A DNA stretch of 64,000 nt from Brucella thiophenivorans (lineage in GTDB: Bacteria; Pseudomonadota; Alphaproteobacteria; Rhizobiales; Rhizobiaceae). Below, one piece after another: positions 9,720-18,470 of this stretch; position 1 is the stretch's first letter, and every line of letters begins with the position of its first letter. The stretch is from positions 496,001-560,000 of the forward strand of contig NZ_NNRJ01000015.1 of the NCBI RefSeq assembly GCF_002252445.1, read 5' to 3'. The translations under genes and the position numbers were made by a program. The notes beneath the pieces were generated by a model, which made no database searches, was not told the origin of the DNA, and saw only the letters and a list, made by a program, of their open reading frames with translations.

Positions 9720-10370
9720 TTATCCGGCGTCCGGTGTGAAGGCATCATTTCCAATGCGCGACAAAACGATCACCGCTTGCGTGCGACTATCAACGCCCAG
9801 CTTCTGCAAAACGGCGGAGACATGCGCCTTGACGGTCGCCTCCGACACATTCAGCTCATAGGCGATCTGCTTGTTGAGCAGGCCTTCCGCCAGCATGGTC
9901 AGAACGCGGGTCTGTTGCGGCGTCAACGTTCTGATTTTGGTGATCAGCGCTTCGATTTCCGGGTCATGTGCCTGATCAAGATCAATATCTGATGGCGTCC
10001 AGATGTCGCCTGCTAGCACGCCATTTACCGCTTCGCCTATGGTTTCCATGCTAGCGGATTTGGAAATAAAGCCCGATGCTCCCAATTCGATTGCGTGTCT
10101 GATCGTTGCAGCATCATCGGTTGCCGAAACAATAATGATCGGTAATGCAGGCTGGAGTGCTTTGAGGGTGACAAGACCAGACAGGCCCGATCCGCCAGGC
10201 ATGGTCAGATCCAGCAATAGCAAATCAACATCGTCGCGTTCAGCAATCAGCTTTTTCACTGCATCGAAATCGCCAACCTCCATGATCGTTGCTTCTTCCG
10301 GCATGCCGGACAAAACCTGCCGCAATGCGCCCCTGAAAAGCGGATGGTCATCAGCGATGATAAATTGCAT
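9720..10370 (-). CDS. LuxR/NarL-type response regulator, CrbR-like
   Basis: 216 residues: a receiver domain (IIADDHPLFRGAL acid pocket, phospho-acceptor Asp54 in LLLLDLTMPGGSG, conserved Lys in GFISKSAS) and a C-terminal LuxR helix-turn-helix (LTPQQTRVLTMLAEGL, then VSEATVKAHVSAVLQKLG). It is encoded tail-to-tail with the CrbS-like kinase, the two stops separated by 2 bases, and is the obvious partner by analogy to CrbSR. It is expected to bind DNA in the cytoplasm after phosphorylation; in CrbSR systems acs is the main target. Confidence 0.87.
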   Translation of the reverse strand: MQFIIADDHPLFRGALRQVLSGMPEEATIMEVGDFDAVKKLIAERDDVDLLLLDLTMPGGSGLSGLVTLKALQPALPIIIVSATDDAATIRHAIELGASGFISKSASMETIGEAVNGVLAGDIWTPSDIDLDQAHDPEIEALITKIRTLTPQQTRVLTMLAEGLLNKQIAYELNVSEATVKAHVSAVLQKLGVDSRTQAVIVLSRIGNDAFTPDAG

Positions 10371-10580
10371 AAGCCTCGCACGCCATGTTGAAAGTCCTCC
10401 CCGAGCGATGCATTTTTACATGCAACTGTTTCGTTTTATGCCGATTTTAAATCCGGGCAACTGAAAATAGCGTTGTTTAGCTGGATTCATATGTCGCATT
10501 GCCGCGTTGTGGCCGCATTATGTGCTAGTTTCAGGTTTGAATGGAAGTAAGATGCCATAGCGGGAATGAAAAGGCAGTTT

Positions 10581-11531
10581 ATGACGCGCAATACGCTTTA
10601 TCCGGAAATTCAGCCCTTCAAGGAAGAGATGTTGCAGGTTTCGCCCCTGCATCGCATTTATGTTGAGCAATGTGGCAATCCTGACGGCAAGCCTGTTATC
10701 ATGATTCACGGTGGCCCCGGTGGCGGTATTACGCCTGCCATGCGCCGCCTGCATGATCCGGAAAAATATCGCATCATCCTTTTCGATCAACGCGGCTGTG
10801 GGCGTTCGACGCCGCATGCGGAACTGCGCGAGAATACCACCTGGGATCTCGTGGCGGATATGGAATATATTCGCGAACATCTCGGCATCGACAAATGGCA
10901 GGTGTTTGGCGGTTCATGGGGATCGACACTCGGTCTTGCTTATGCGCAAACCCATCCGGAGCAGGTGTCGGAAATGATCCTGCGCGGCATTTTCATGGTC
11001 CGGCGCTTCGAAATTGATTGGATGTATTCCAACGGTGCGAGCATCATTTTCCCTGATCACTTCGAGGCCTATCAGGAGCATATTCCCGAAGATGAACGCG
11101 GTGATATGATTGCAGCCTACTATAAGCGACTGACCGACCGCGATCCGCAGGTGCAGCTTGCGGCCGCTCGCCTGTGGGCGCGATGGGAAGGCTCGGTGCT
11201 CTCCGTGCAGCCCGATCCGGCGCGCGTGGAAGCCTTTGGTGAAGACCTTTATGCGGTCGCTTTCGCACGTATCGAATGCCATTATTTCCAGAATCGCGGT
11301 TTTCTGGACAGCGATGACCAGCTACTGCGCAATGTCGAACGCATCCGGCAAATTCCGGGTGTGATCGTCCATGGACGCTATGACATCTGCACACCATTCA
11401 TCAATGCATGGCAGTTGAAGAAGATGTGGCCGGAAGCAGAGCTTAAAATTGTGGAAGATGGCGGTCATGCCGTGACAGAACCCGGTATCACTCATGAGCT
11501 GATCGAAGCAACAAAGCGCTTCGTAGCATGA
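10581..11531 (+). CDS. pip: proline iminopeptidase (alpha/beta hydrolase, S33)
   Basis: About 316 residues. It removes N-terminal proline from peptides in the cytoplasm. The oxyanion-hole segment HGGPGGG, the nucleophile elbow GGSWGSTL (serine near residue 110), the downstream FDQRGCGRSTPHA, and the C-terminal VHGRYDICTP (Asp) and EDGGHAVTEP (His) give the complete S33 triad. ATG 10581 has AAGG 6 bases upstream; ATG 10566 in the same frame would add five residues and has no clear ribosome site. The gene stands alone and is followed by a strong terminator. Confidence 0.93.
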   Translation: MTRNTLYPEIQPFKEEMLQVSPLHRIYVEQCGNPDGKPVIMIHGGPGGGITPAMRRLHDPEKYRIILFDQRGCGRSTPHAELRENTTWDLVADMEYIREHLGIDKWQVFGGSWGSTLGLAYAQTHPEQVSEMILRGIFMVRRFEIDWMYSNGASIIFPDHFEAYQEHIPEDERGDMIAAYYKRLTDRDPQVQLAAARLWARWEGSVLSVQPDPARVEAFGEDLYAVAFARIECHYFQNRGFLDSDDQLLRNVERIRQIPGVIVHGRYDICTPFINAWQLKKMWPEAELKIVEDGGHAVTEPGITHELIEATKRFVA

Positions 11532-11539
11532 TTTATACC

Positions 11540-11567
11540 AAAGGGCGCTTTAAGCGCCCTTTGTTTA
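11540..11567 (+). terminator. intrinsic terminator after pip
   Basis: AAAGGGCGCTT pairs with AAGCGCCCTTT around a short loop, followed by a T-rich tail (TTTGTTTATT). Confidence 0.85.
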
Positions 11568-11761
11568 TTGCTGAAAAATGCAGCTCTAAATAGCGTATTT
11601 TGAAAATTCACCTTTTCTTTGAATATTTTCGCCTACAATCTAGAGACTGAACATTGTGATCCTCCCGATCCCCAATGCTCATCGATAGTAATTTATTTAA
11701 CGAACCAATCCGCAGCAATGACGGCCCGGTTTGCGTTCGTGTAGGAGAGGGATAAAATTTC

Positions 11762-12184
11762 GTGTTGAAAGAATTCAAAGAATTTGCCCTTAAGGGCAAT
11801 ATGGTCGATCTGGCCATCGGTGTTATCATCGGCGGGGTGTTTGGTGGCCTCGTCAATTCGATCGTCAATGACATCATCATGCCGATCATTGGTTTGATCA
11901 CAGGCGGTATCGACTTCTCCAATATGTATTTCCAGCTTGCTGGCAACCCACAACCCACATTGGCTGCCGCACGTGAAGCGGGTGCAACGATTGCCTATGG
12001 CAATTTTATTACGCTGCTTATCAACTTCCTGATTATTGCTTGGGTTTTGTTCCTCGTCGTCAAAGGCATGAACAGGCTCAAGAAGAAGGAAGAAGCAAAG
12101 CCGGAAACAGTTGCCGAGCTGCCACGAGAGGAAGTTCTGCTGGCTGAAATCCGCGATCTTCTCGCAAACCAGAACAAAGCTTGA
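11762..12184 (+). CDS. mscL: large-conductance mechanosensitive channel
   Basis: 140 residues. It is a homopentameric inner-membrane channel that opens under hypo-osmotic shock. N-terminal amphipathic helix [21 protein letters not shown] leads into TM1 ([16 protein letters not shown]), a periplasmic loop, TM2 ([19 protein letters not shown]), a basic linker and a C-terminal helix ending [15 protein letters not shown], the full MscL layout. The start is GTG 11762 (AGGAGAGGG about 10 bases upstream). It is monocistronic with its own terminator. Confidence 0.96.
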   Translation: MLKEFKEFALKGNMVDLAIGVIIGGVFGGLVNSIVNDIIMPIIGLITGGIDFSNMYFQLAGNPQPTLAAAREAGATIAYGNFITLLINFLIIAWVLFLVVKGMNRLKKKEEAKPETVAELPREEVLLAEIRDLLANQNKA

Positions 12185-12207
12185 TTGAGTTAGAACCTGA
12201 ATGTCTG

Positions 12208-12235
12208 AAACGGGGCCCTTGCGGTCCCGTTTTGA
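12208..12235 (+). terminator. intrinsic terminator after mscL
   Basis: AAACGGG(GCC) pairs with (GGT)CCCGTTT around CTTGC, followed by T residues. Confidence 0.75.
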
Positions 12236-12311
12236 TTTCATCTATCAATTTGACTGATCTTTCCATCACAAAATGCCACGTGATTTCATGATTGCTCTTT
12301 GCTAGGCGTGA

Positions 12312-13508
12312 GTGATCGATATTGAAATCATGCGAGCCAAAATGACGCTTATTGCTAATCTTCGACGTGAAGCAGCTCAGTCCCCAGAAAGCGGTATCAT
12401 CACCGTTGCCAATCATGGTCGCGGGAAAGAGGGGCTTATACCGCTATGGGTTGGCGAGGGTGATCTAGCTACGCCCGATTTCATTCGCGAAGCAGCCCAG
12501 AAGGGCATCGCCGATGGCGAAACCTTCTACACGTGGCAGGCTGGAATTCCGGATCTACGCGAGGCGCTTGCGCGTTATCATGCGCGCCATTTCTCGAAAA
12601 GTTTCAGACCTGAAAATTTTTATGTCACTGGTTCCGGTATGCACGCCATCGAAATGGCGCTCAAGGCAACCACAGGTGCGGGCGAAGAAGCGATTTATCT
12701 GTCGCCCGCCTGGCCGAATTTTGTTGGCGCATCCGGGCTTGCAGGTGTGGTTCCCGTGCCGGTTGAGCTTGAGTTTGGTGCAAATGGCTGGATGCTCGAT
12801 CCTGAAAAGATAGCGAGCGCCATTACACCGCGTACCCGCGCCATGTTTATCAATACGCCTTCCAATCCGACCGGTTGGACCTCCGATATTGAAACGCTGC
12901 GCTTTATTCTCGATCTGGCACGCGAAAAGGGCATCTGGATCATTGCCGACGAGATTTACTCGCATTTCTGTTATGGTGGCACGCGTGCGCCTTCCTTTAT
13001 GGATATTATGGAGCCGGATGATCACATCATTTTCGTCAATTCTTTTTCCAAAAACTGGGCAATGACCGGCTGGCGCGTGGGCTGGATGACAGTGCATCCG
13101 TCAATCGGTCCGGTTGTTGAAAACATGATCCAATATTCCAACTCCGGCGTGGCGCAGTTCATGCAGCGCGGCGCGGTTGCAGCACTTGATCATGGCGATG
13201 ATTTTATTGCCATGCAGGTTGAACGGGCGCGTTTAACGCGTGACCGCCTTTGTGCAACGCTTCAGGGGACGGGCAAAGTTAAGCTGACGCCACCGCAAGG
13301 CGCGTTCTATCTGTTTTTCGGTGTCGATGGAGTGACGAATTCGGTGAAGGCTGCAATTGACATGGTCGATAATGCCAATGTGGGCCTTGCGCCGGGTAGT
13401 GCTTTTGGGCTTGGCGGTGAGGGCTTTTTCCGACTCTGCTTCTGCCGTAATCCACAGCAGGTGGATGAGGCGGCAGCACGGCTCGTTCGCTGGATCGATC
13501 AAAGGTAA
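12312..13508 (+). CDS. class I/II PLP-dependent aminotransferase
   Basis: 398 residues, fold type I aminotransferase. Motifs: PLWVGEGDLATPDFI at the N-terminus, FINTPSNPTGWTSD (the NPTG motif), IADEIYSHFCYGG, the PLP Schiff-base lysine in NSFSKNWAMTGWRVGW (Lys247 from this start), and FRLCFCRNPQ with the carboxylate-binding arginine. This is the aspartate/aromatic-type subfamily; the substrate cannot be told. The start is uncertain among GTG 12312, ATG 12330 and ATG 12342, none with a good ribosome site. Confidence 0.87.
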   Translation: MIDIEIMRAKMTLIANLRREAAQSPESGIITVANHGRGKEGLIPLWVGEGDLATPDFIREAAQKGIADGETFYTWQAGIPDLREALARYHARHFSKSFRPENFYVTGSGMHAIEMALKATTGAGEEAIYLSPAWPNFVGASGLAGVVPVPVELEFGANGWMLDPEKIASAITPRTRAMFINTPSNPTGWTSDIETLRFILDLAREKGIWIIADEIYSHFCYGGTRAPSFMDIMEPDDHIIFVNSFSKNWAMTGWRVGWMTVHPSIGPVVENMIQYSNSGVAQFMQRGAVAALDHGDDFIAMQVERARLTRDRLCATLQGTGKVKLTPPQGAFYLFFGVDGVTNSVKAAIDMVDNANVGLAPGSAFGLGGEGFFRLCFCRNPQQVDEAAARLVRWIDQR

Positions 13509-13560
13509 ATCCAGCTGTTAGCTGGTCCGCTGAAATCAACCCTGCTGCCACCATCGACCG

Positions 13561-14196
13561 GTGAGCTGCAAGGTTTTGGCTCAAGAAACCGGCGTCAGTA
13601 TTCGCACCCTTTATCGCGATATTGTGAGCCTTCAGGCGCAGGGCGCCGAGATAGAGGGCGAGCCGGGCATCGGCTATGTTCTCAAGCACGGCTTCTTGCT
13701 ATCACCCTTGATGTTTCGTCCCGAAGAGATCGGCGCGCTGGTATTGGGGGCGCGTTGGGTGGCAGAGCGAACCGACCACAGACTTCGCGATGCCGCAAAA
13801 AGTGCACTTGTGCGTATAGGTGCTGTTTTGCCTGATGAATTGCGTGCAATACTGGATGCATCAACGCTGCTTGTTGGCCCGGGTACGAAGTTGCTGCCCG
13901 ACGGCGTCGATACTGCCATGCTTCGCGAAGCGATCAGGACTGAGCGCAAACTGTTGATCGATTATCGCAACGGCAATGACGAGTTTCCACAGCGCGTGAT
14001 CTGGCGCTTCGCGCTGTCATTTTTTGATGAAGCGCGTGTGCTCGTTACCTGGTGTGAATTGCGTGGGAGCTTCCGGCACTTTCGCACGGACCGCATTGTG
14101 GCTGCTGAAATGCTGCAAGTTCGCTACCCGAAACGTCGCCAGACCTTGTTGCGCGAATGGCGTGAAGTGGAAAAAATCCCACCGCGTGAATTATGA
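13561..14196 (+). pseudogene. YafY/WYL-type HTH regulator lacking its normal N-terminus
   Basis: 211 codons. It contains the second half of the DeoR-type helix-turn-helix (VSIRTLYRDIVSLQAQGAEI) and a full WYL domain (LLIDYRNGNDE, VLVTWCELRGSFRHFRTDRI) through a normal C-terminus. Intact relatives begin about 25 residues earlier with the first HTH helix. The same frame continues upstream only ten codons (ending HHRPVS, which still resembles the family) before a stop at 13531, and no start codon or ribosome site is present; GTG 13561 lacks a Shine-Dalgarno. I read it as a 5'-damaged gene, with a residual possibility of an unusual start. Confidence 0.6.
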
Positions 14197-14264
14197 TGCT
14201 GCCATAAACTGGCAGTGTGTCGTTGTAGATTACCGATGTTCCCACTTTGACAGAGGATATTTAC

Positions 14265-14345
14265 ATGATCGACAAGAATAGCGTTCTACTCTTTATCACC
14301 GATCCCGACGGACATCGCCTGCGAGTCTATACGGTGGATGACTAG
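14265..14345 (+). pseudogene. remnant of a VOC (glyoxalase-fold) gene
   Basis: A 26-codon frame with a good ribosome site (AGAGGA, 7-8 bases before ATG). Its ending ITDPDGHRLRVY is the C-terminal signature of VOC/glyoxalase-superfamily proteins (DPDGHRxRV), directly preceded by only the first ten or so residues of such a protein. The centre, about 80-90 codons, appears deleted. WYL regulators are often next to a VOC gene that they control, so this and the damaged regulator upstream look like one decayed unit. Confidence 0.5.
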
Positions 14346-14443
14346 AGCGCGTTTCGATCTTATTTCATCAGATCGGCGCTCTAATTATTTGCTTTAACGC
14401 GCATATTTTCCGAAAACCGTTTCACACTTTTCTGGATGCGCTC
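14343..14443. repeat. composite dispersed repeat (REP-like), full-length copy in inverted orientation
   Basis: Two palindromic modules: AGAGCGC...GATC...GATC..GCGCTCT (14343-14383) and GCGCATATTTTCCGAAAACC...TGGATGCGCT (14399-14441). Read on the minus strand, the whole unit matches the plus-strand unit at 34342-34437 in module order and spacing. Confidence 0.65.
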
Positions 14444-14453
14444 TAATAAACAA

Positions 14454-14475
14454 AAGGCCGGTGAAAACCGGCCTT
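14454..14475 (-). terminator. terminator of hemA
   Basis: AAGGCCGGT pairs with ACCGGCCTT around GAAA. Read on the minus strand the hairpin is followed by TTTTGTTTATT, placed just after the hemA stop. Confidence 0.85.
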
Positions 14476-14501
14476 CTTCTATTCTTATAAAGCCAAGCTA
14501 A

Positions 14502-15779
14502 TCAGCCGCCTGCTTTTGAAACCATCAGCGAAATGACGTGGTCGGAATTTGCAGCTTTCGGCGCATATGGCTCCGAAAAAGGAATCCCTAATGTGTTCCA
14601 TACTTCCAGCAAGGCGTCTTTCAGACCATCGATCAGCAAATCGTCATGCAATGGCGATGGCGTGATCCGAAGACGCTCTGTGCCGCGCGGTACAGTCGGG
14701 TAGTTGATTGGCTGAATATAGATGCCATGCACGTCGAGAAGACGGTCGCTGGCTTTCTTGCAAAGCTCGGGATCACCAACCAGAATTGGCACGATATGGG
14801 TTTCCGATGGCATAACCGGGAAACCGGCGGCCGAGAGGACATCCTTGGCGCGTTGCGCCTGCCGCTGCTGGCCATCGCGCTCAACCTGCGAAACTTTGAG
14901 GTGACGGATTGCAGCGGTCGCGGAAGCCGCCACTGCCGGCGGCAGCGACGTGGTAAAGATGAAGCCCGGCGCATAAGAGCGCACGGCGTCAATGATGGCG
15001 CGCGAACCTGTGATGTAACCACCCAATGCGCCAAATGCCTTGGCAAGCGTGCCTTCGATAATGTCGATGCGATGTGCAAGTCCGTCGCGTTCGGTGATAC
15101 CACCGCCGCGCGCACCATACATGCCAACCGCGTGGACTTCGTCGATATAGGTCATGGCGTTATATTTTTCGGCCAAATCGGCAATCTTCTCGATTGGCGC
15201 AATATCGCCATCCATCGAATAGACGGATTCAAATACGATCAGCTTGGCGCGGGAATGGTCCGCAGCCTTTAGAAGCTGTTCGAGATGCTCAACGTCGTTG
15301 TGACGGAAAATCTTCTTCTCTGCACCTGAACGGCGCACACCTTCGATCATCGAAGCGTGGTTCAGTTCGTCGGACAGGATCAGGCAGTTTGGAAGCAATC
15401 GTGCAATAGTTGAAATAGAGGCTTCATTGGAAACAAAACCCGAGGTGAAGACAAGGCCAGCTTCCTTGCCATGCAAGTCAGCAAGCTCTGTTTCAAGCTC
15501 AACAAGCGGATGGTTATTGCCCGAAATATTGCGCGTGCCACCTGCGCCGGAGCCGGTTGAGTTGGCTGTGTCGCACATCGCCTTGATGACGTCGGCATGA
15601 TGGCCCATGCCAAGATAATCGTTCGAGCACCAGACGGTGATCTCACGAGCCGTGCCATTATTACGCCAGATAGCGCGGGGGAAACGTCCAACAATGCGTT
15701 CCAGATCAGCAAAAACGCGGTAACGTTTCTCGGCGTGCAGCTGGTCGATCGCTTCTTCAAAAAACCGGCGATAGTCCAT
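14502..15779 (-). CDS. hemA: 5-aminolevulinate synthase
   Basis: 425 residues. It condenses glycine and succinyl-CoA to 5-aminolevulinate (C4 pathway of heme synthesis), as a PLP homodimer in the cytoplasm. The N-terminus [23 protein letters not shown], the [11 protein letters not shown] motif, GTRNISGN, the aspartate of [12 protein letters not shown], and the PLP lysine Lys247 in [14 protein letters not shown] are all as in the alphaproteobacterial enzyme. A perfect FNR/FixK box lies 94-107 bases before the start codon, so induction under low oxygen is expected, matching the oxygen-regulated cbb3 oxidase genes later in the window. Confidence 0.97.
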   Translation of the reverse strand: MDYRRFFEEAIDQLHAEKRYRVFADLERIVGRFPRAIWRNNGTAREITVWCSNDYLGMGHHADVIKAMCDTANSTGSGAGGTRNISGNNHPLVELETELADLHGKEAGLVFTSGFVSNEASISTIARLLPNCLILSDELNHASMIEGVRRSGAEKKIFRHNDVEHLEQLLKAADHSRAKLIVFESVYSMDGDIAPIEKIADLAEKYNAMTYIDEVHAVGMYGARGGGITERDGLAHRIDIIEGTLAKAFGALGGYITGSRAIIDAVRSYAPGFIFTTSLPPAVAASATAAIRHLKVSQVERDGQQRQAQRAKDVLSAAGFPVMPSETHIVPILVGDPELCKKASDRLLDVHGIYIQPINYPTVPRGTERLRITPSPLHDDLLIDGLKDALLEVWNTLGIPFSEPYAPKAANSDHVISLMVSKAGG

Positions 15780-15872
15780 TATACGCTCCTTGTTATTGCT
15801 CTAGTACCGCTTTTATTTTGTTGCGTCCATGCCGCAATGACGGGCAATTTGCCACGCTTTCGTGAAACTGCA

Positions 15873-15886
15873 TTGATCAAAATCAA
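15873..15886 (-). promoter_or_regulatory. FNR/FixK-type anaerobox upstream of hemA
   Basis: TTGATCAAAATCAA is an exact match to the TTGAT-N4-ATCAA consensus. It lies between the hemA start and the stop of the next minus-strand gene, so hemA is the only gene it can serve as a promoter element. If centred at -41.5, transcription would begin near 15838 with a leader of about 59 bases. Confidence 0.8.
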
Positions 15887-15899
15887 ATAAATAATCGTT

Positions 15900-16610
15900 T
15901 TATCTTGTCTTTAGGCGAATAATGAACTTTGCCGCCATATCTCTGCGCCGCACATAAACCCGCGGCATTCCGAAAGGATCATCCGTGGCTCTGGCGCGCG
16001 CATGAACCGTGGTGGTGGCAGTTTGATATCCGGCTTCACGACACATATCGCGGTGGATCTCAAGATTGCCACCGTAAGGATAGGCAAAATTGGTTACAGC
16101 CGATCCAAGCATATCTTCGAGCATGGCTTTGGATTGCACGATCTGACGGCGGGCTTCGTCTTCCGGGGTCTCTTCCAGATTGACGTGATCAACCGTATGC
16201 GCGCCGACTTCGTGGCCAAGCGCCGCCCATTCGCGCATCTGCGTAACCGACATGCAGGGTGTCACTGGAACGCCCATGGCCTGATCCCAGACATTACTGC
16301 CGCCAAGCTGATTGGCGACAAAGTAATTGGTCGCGGTAAAGCCGAATTCCGAGAGAACCGGCAGCGCATTTTCATAATTGTTGAGAAAGCCGTCATCAAA
16401 GGTAATCACGGCGACTTTGCCGGTTTTCTCGCCCTTAATGTAGGGCATTGCATTGTTGAGAGAGAGGCCCTGATAACCAAGTCGTTTTAGCCACGCCATC
16501 TGGCTGCGAAACTTGTCCGGGTGCACCCAAAGCCCGCGAAACGGGATTTTCTTATGAGGCAGCGGTGCAATCTGGTGATAGAGAAGAACAGGAACAGCCA
16601 TATGTCTCAC
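15900..16610 (-). CDS. polysaccharide deacetylase family protein (NodB fold, CE4)
   Basis: 236 residues. The CE4 motifs are present: VITFDDGFLNNY (catalytic base and metal Asp) near residue 72, HEVGAHTVDHVNL (metal histidines), and FAYPYGG. The N-terminal VPVLLYHQIA is typical of the subfamily that deacetylates surface or capsular glycans. No signal peptide is obvious. Its start overlaps the stop of the GT25 gene by 4 bases, so they form an operon and probably modify the same surface polysaccharide. Confidence 0.85.
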   Translation of the reverse strand: MRHMAVPVLLYHQIAPLPHKKIPFRGLWVHPDKFRSQMAWLKRLGYQGLSLNNAMPYIKGEKTGKVAVITFDDGFLNNYENALPVLSEFGFTATNYFVANQLGGSNVWDQAMGVPVTPCMSVTQMREWAALGHEVGAHTVDHVNLEETPEDEARRQIVQSKAMLEDMLGSAVTNFAYPYGGNLEIHRDMCREAGYQTATTTVHARARATDDPFGMPRVYVRRRDMAAKFIIRLKTR

Positions 16611-17332
16611 TTCGATCTTGCAGAGAAACGACGCACGCGCATCCGATAGATCGGACGCAGGATTTCACGCGTGAGCTTGTCGGAAAAGGATTTCTTGTGC
16701 TGGATGGTCGTTCCGCCCAGTTCAGCTGAAATCTCCTTCACGCCACCGGGAATAACGGCTAGGGGCTGAAGGTCGGTGACCCAACGCATTTGAACCATGG
16801 TGTCGACAGGCCGATCAAATTGTTCGGTCAAGGCCAGTAGTTTTATTGCTGCGTCATAGCTTACAAGCTGCGCCACCATGCCAAGGCCAATCGGGTTTGG
16901 GATGATGATGCGTATATTTTCATCCCGAAATACTTCGCGACCCTGTTCGCGATCATCGCGAAAGGTAAAGCGAATGAAGCTGCCCGGCTCGAAATGATTG
17001 CTGACCGCACGGAAGGCAGTGCTGAAAACGGGTGTGAGCTCAATATCATCTTCTATGACGAAACCTGCGTCGAGCTGTTTATCGACAATAGCCTGCCATG
17101 CTTTGCGATGGGAAAGAAAACAGGCAATCTCGTTTTTACTCAGTACAAACGGATAGCGCGGCGTATGAAGCTTTCGCTTGTAAACACGACTGATTTCGGA
17201 ATCGGCAAGCGTGCGGCTGTCAATAGCTTTGATCACTTCTGCTTTGAGGGGAAGCTCGTGAATTAGCCTTTCCACTTGCGGCTTGCGATCTTTTGCACGC
17301 TCCAGATGGATGATGAAAGCCTTGATATTCAT
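16607..17332 (-). CDS. glycosyltransferase family 25 (LPS/oligosaccharide)
   Basis: 241 residues. The N-terminal INI-type strand KAFIIHLERAKDRKPQVERL, the LSKNEIACFLSHRKAWQAIVD segment and the acidic VIEDDIEL metal motif near residue 93-100 define GT25, which includes LPS galactosyltransferases. It acts on the cytoplasmic side of the inner membrane on a lipid-linked acceptor. It is translationally coupled to the downstream deacetylase and preceded by a GT29-like gene 76 bases away on the same strand. Confidence 0.87.
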   Translation of the reverse strand: MNIKAFIIHLERAKDRKPQVERLIHELPLKAEVIKAIDSRTLADSEISRVYKRKLHTPRYPFVLSKNEIACFLSHRKAWQAIVDKQLDAGFVIEDDIELTPVFSTAFRAVSNHFEPGSFIRFTFRDDREQGREVFRDENIRIIIPNPIGLGMVAQLVSYDAAIKLLALTEQFDRPVDTMVQMRWVTDLQPLAVIPGGVKEISAELGGTTIQHKKSFSDKLTREILRPIYRMRVRRFSARSK

Positions 17333-17408
17333 GTCAAACCTGAGCGTAAAGTCGGCCGAATTTGCATTCTATATCTGCTATGCGCTCAATTTCTGCAAGT
17401 CACACTTA

Positions 17409-18023
17409 TTAGCCTATCTTATGCAGAAGTCCTGCCGAAATCTTTTCTTCGATCCATTTCCGCTCGGCTGCCCAATCGTGGCGTTTCCAGCCTTCCCAGC
17501 TAAATCCGCATATTTTGATGTCCCAGTCGGGCAGAGAATATTTTCGTAATGCAAGCCATATGCCGAAGAAGCCGGTACTCGGGAAGACTTCTTTCATCCG
17601 TTCAGGACCTATTCCCAATTCATCGCAGACTGTAAAATAATCCTGCGACGGCATGATGCGGATTTTTTTGCCAGCCCGCCCGAAATAATCGATGGCCTCA
17701 TTCGTCCAGTCGGCGCGACGCCCCTTCAATCGCGACAAGAAGTTTGGATGGTGATGAAATCTTTTGATGATGCTTGGATGGAAAGCAAACAGAATTTCTG
17801 GCGTGTTCTGAACAATCTCCGAATTGATGAAGGCTGGGTCTTTGATCCATTGCTCCATCTGCTTGCTTGATGTCGCGAGCATCAGCATGTCGGTTTTTGT
17901 GCCACTCATTCCTAGTGAAACGCGCGGTTCGTTGAAACGCACGACAATTTCGGCCGCATCAATTTCGGACGAGAGATTATGGTCAAGCGGACCGTTTCCT
18001 ACGATAACGAGGGTATTGTTCAT
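17409..18023 (-). CDS. glycosyltransferase family 29 (sialyltransferase-like) protein
   Basis: 204 residues. The N-terminus TLVIVGNGPLDHNLSSEID, then AAEIVVRFNEPRVSLG and SGTKTDML, reads like the sialyl motif L of GT29; the later VFPSTGFFGIWLALRKY and IKICGFSWEG read like motif S, and the following HDWAAERKWI supplies the late histidine. GT29 is known best from eukaryotic sialyltransferases, but related proteins occur in rhizobia and Brucellaceae. Donor and acceptor are unknown; a role in LPS core or capsule is inferred from the adjoining GT25 and deacetylase genes. Confidence 0.72.
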   Translation of the reverse strand: MNNTLVIVGNGPLDHNLSSEIDAAEIVVRFNEPRVSLGMSGTKTDMLMLATSSKQMEQWIKDPAFINSEIVQNTPEILFAFHPSIIKRFHHHPNFLSRLKGRRADWTNEAIDYFGRAGKKIRIMPSQDYFTVCDELGIGPERMKEVFPSTGFFGIWLALRKYSLPDWDIKICGFSWEGWKRHDWAAERKWIEEKISAGLLHKIG

Positions 18024-18143
18024 ATGTGTGGGAATCTTATTCTGTTAAGCCAGATAAATAGTTTTAATTAAAATATGACGATTCCAAGTTTCATGGTCAC
18101 CTCCCATATAATTGCGGGCAGTTTTGTGATCACTTTTGTCGCA

Positions 18144-18183
18144 CCTTCTGACTTACAGCGTTACCGCGCGGCATGTCAGAAGG
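18144..18183 (+). other. long-loop hairpin in the region upstream of the DUF1127 gene
   Basis: CCTTCTGAC and GTCAGAAGG form a perfect 9-bp inverted repeat around a 22-base loop, about 130 bases before the DUF1127 start. It could be a leader structure or an operator; nothing else distinguishes these. Confidence 0.35.
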
Positions 18184-18314
18184 CATCAATATCGGCATTG
18201 CTGCTATGCAGTTTCTGCACTTCTCAAAACGATTAAAAAGACGGAAGCTTCATATCGGGAGGAAGGTAAAAAAGCACAGCGCATTGTTTGCGCGGCACAT
18301 AAGGGGATACCATT

Positions 18315-18464
18315 ATGAACCACCTTCGCACTCGTTTTTCCCGTTGGATGCAGTATCGTGAAAACCTTCGCGAACTGAGCTGCTGCACTGATCGCGATCT
18401 TTCAGACCTTGGTATTTCACGCGACGACATTCGCCGCGTGGCTCAAGAAGCAGCCTTTGTTTAA
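18315..18464 (+). CDS. DUF1127 mini-protein
   Basis: 49 residues, opening MNHLRTRFSRWMQYRENLREL. The core YRENLRELSCCTDRDLSDLG and ISRDDIRRVAQE are the DUF1127 signature (arginine-rich helix, then RDLxDLGISRxDI). AAGGGG lies 8 bases before the ATG. These small basic proteins are abundant in alphaproteobacteria; one from Rhodobacter (CcaF1) is RNA-binding and co-transcribed with CCUCCUCCC-type sRNAs. That pairing is notable because an sRNA of that type lies 2.6 kb downstream here, though not in the same unit. Confidence 0.9.
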   Translation: MNHLRTRFSRWMQYRENLRELSCCTDRDLSDLGISRDDIRRVAQEAAFV

Positions 18465-18470
18465 TTCGAC

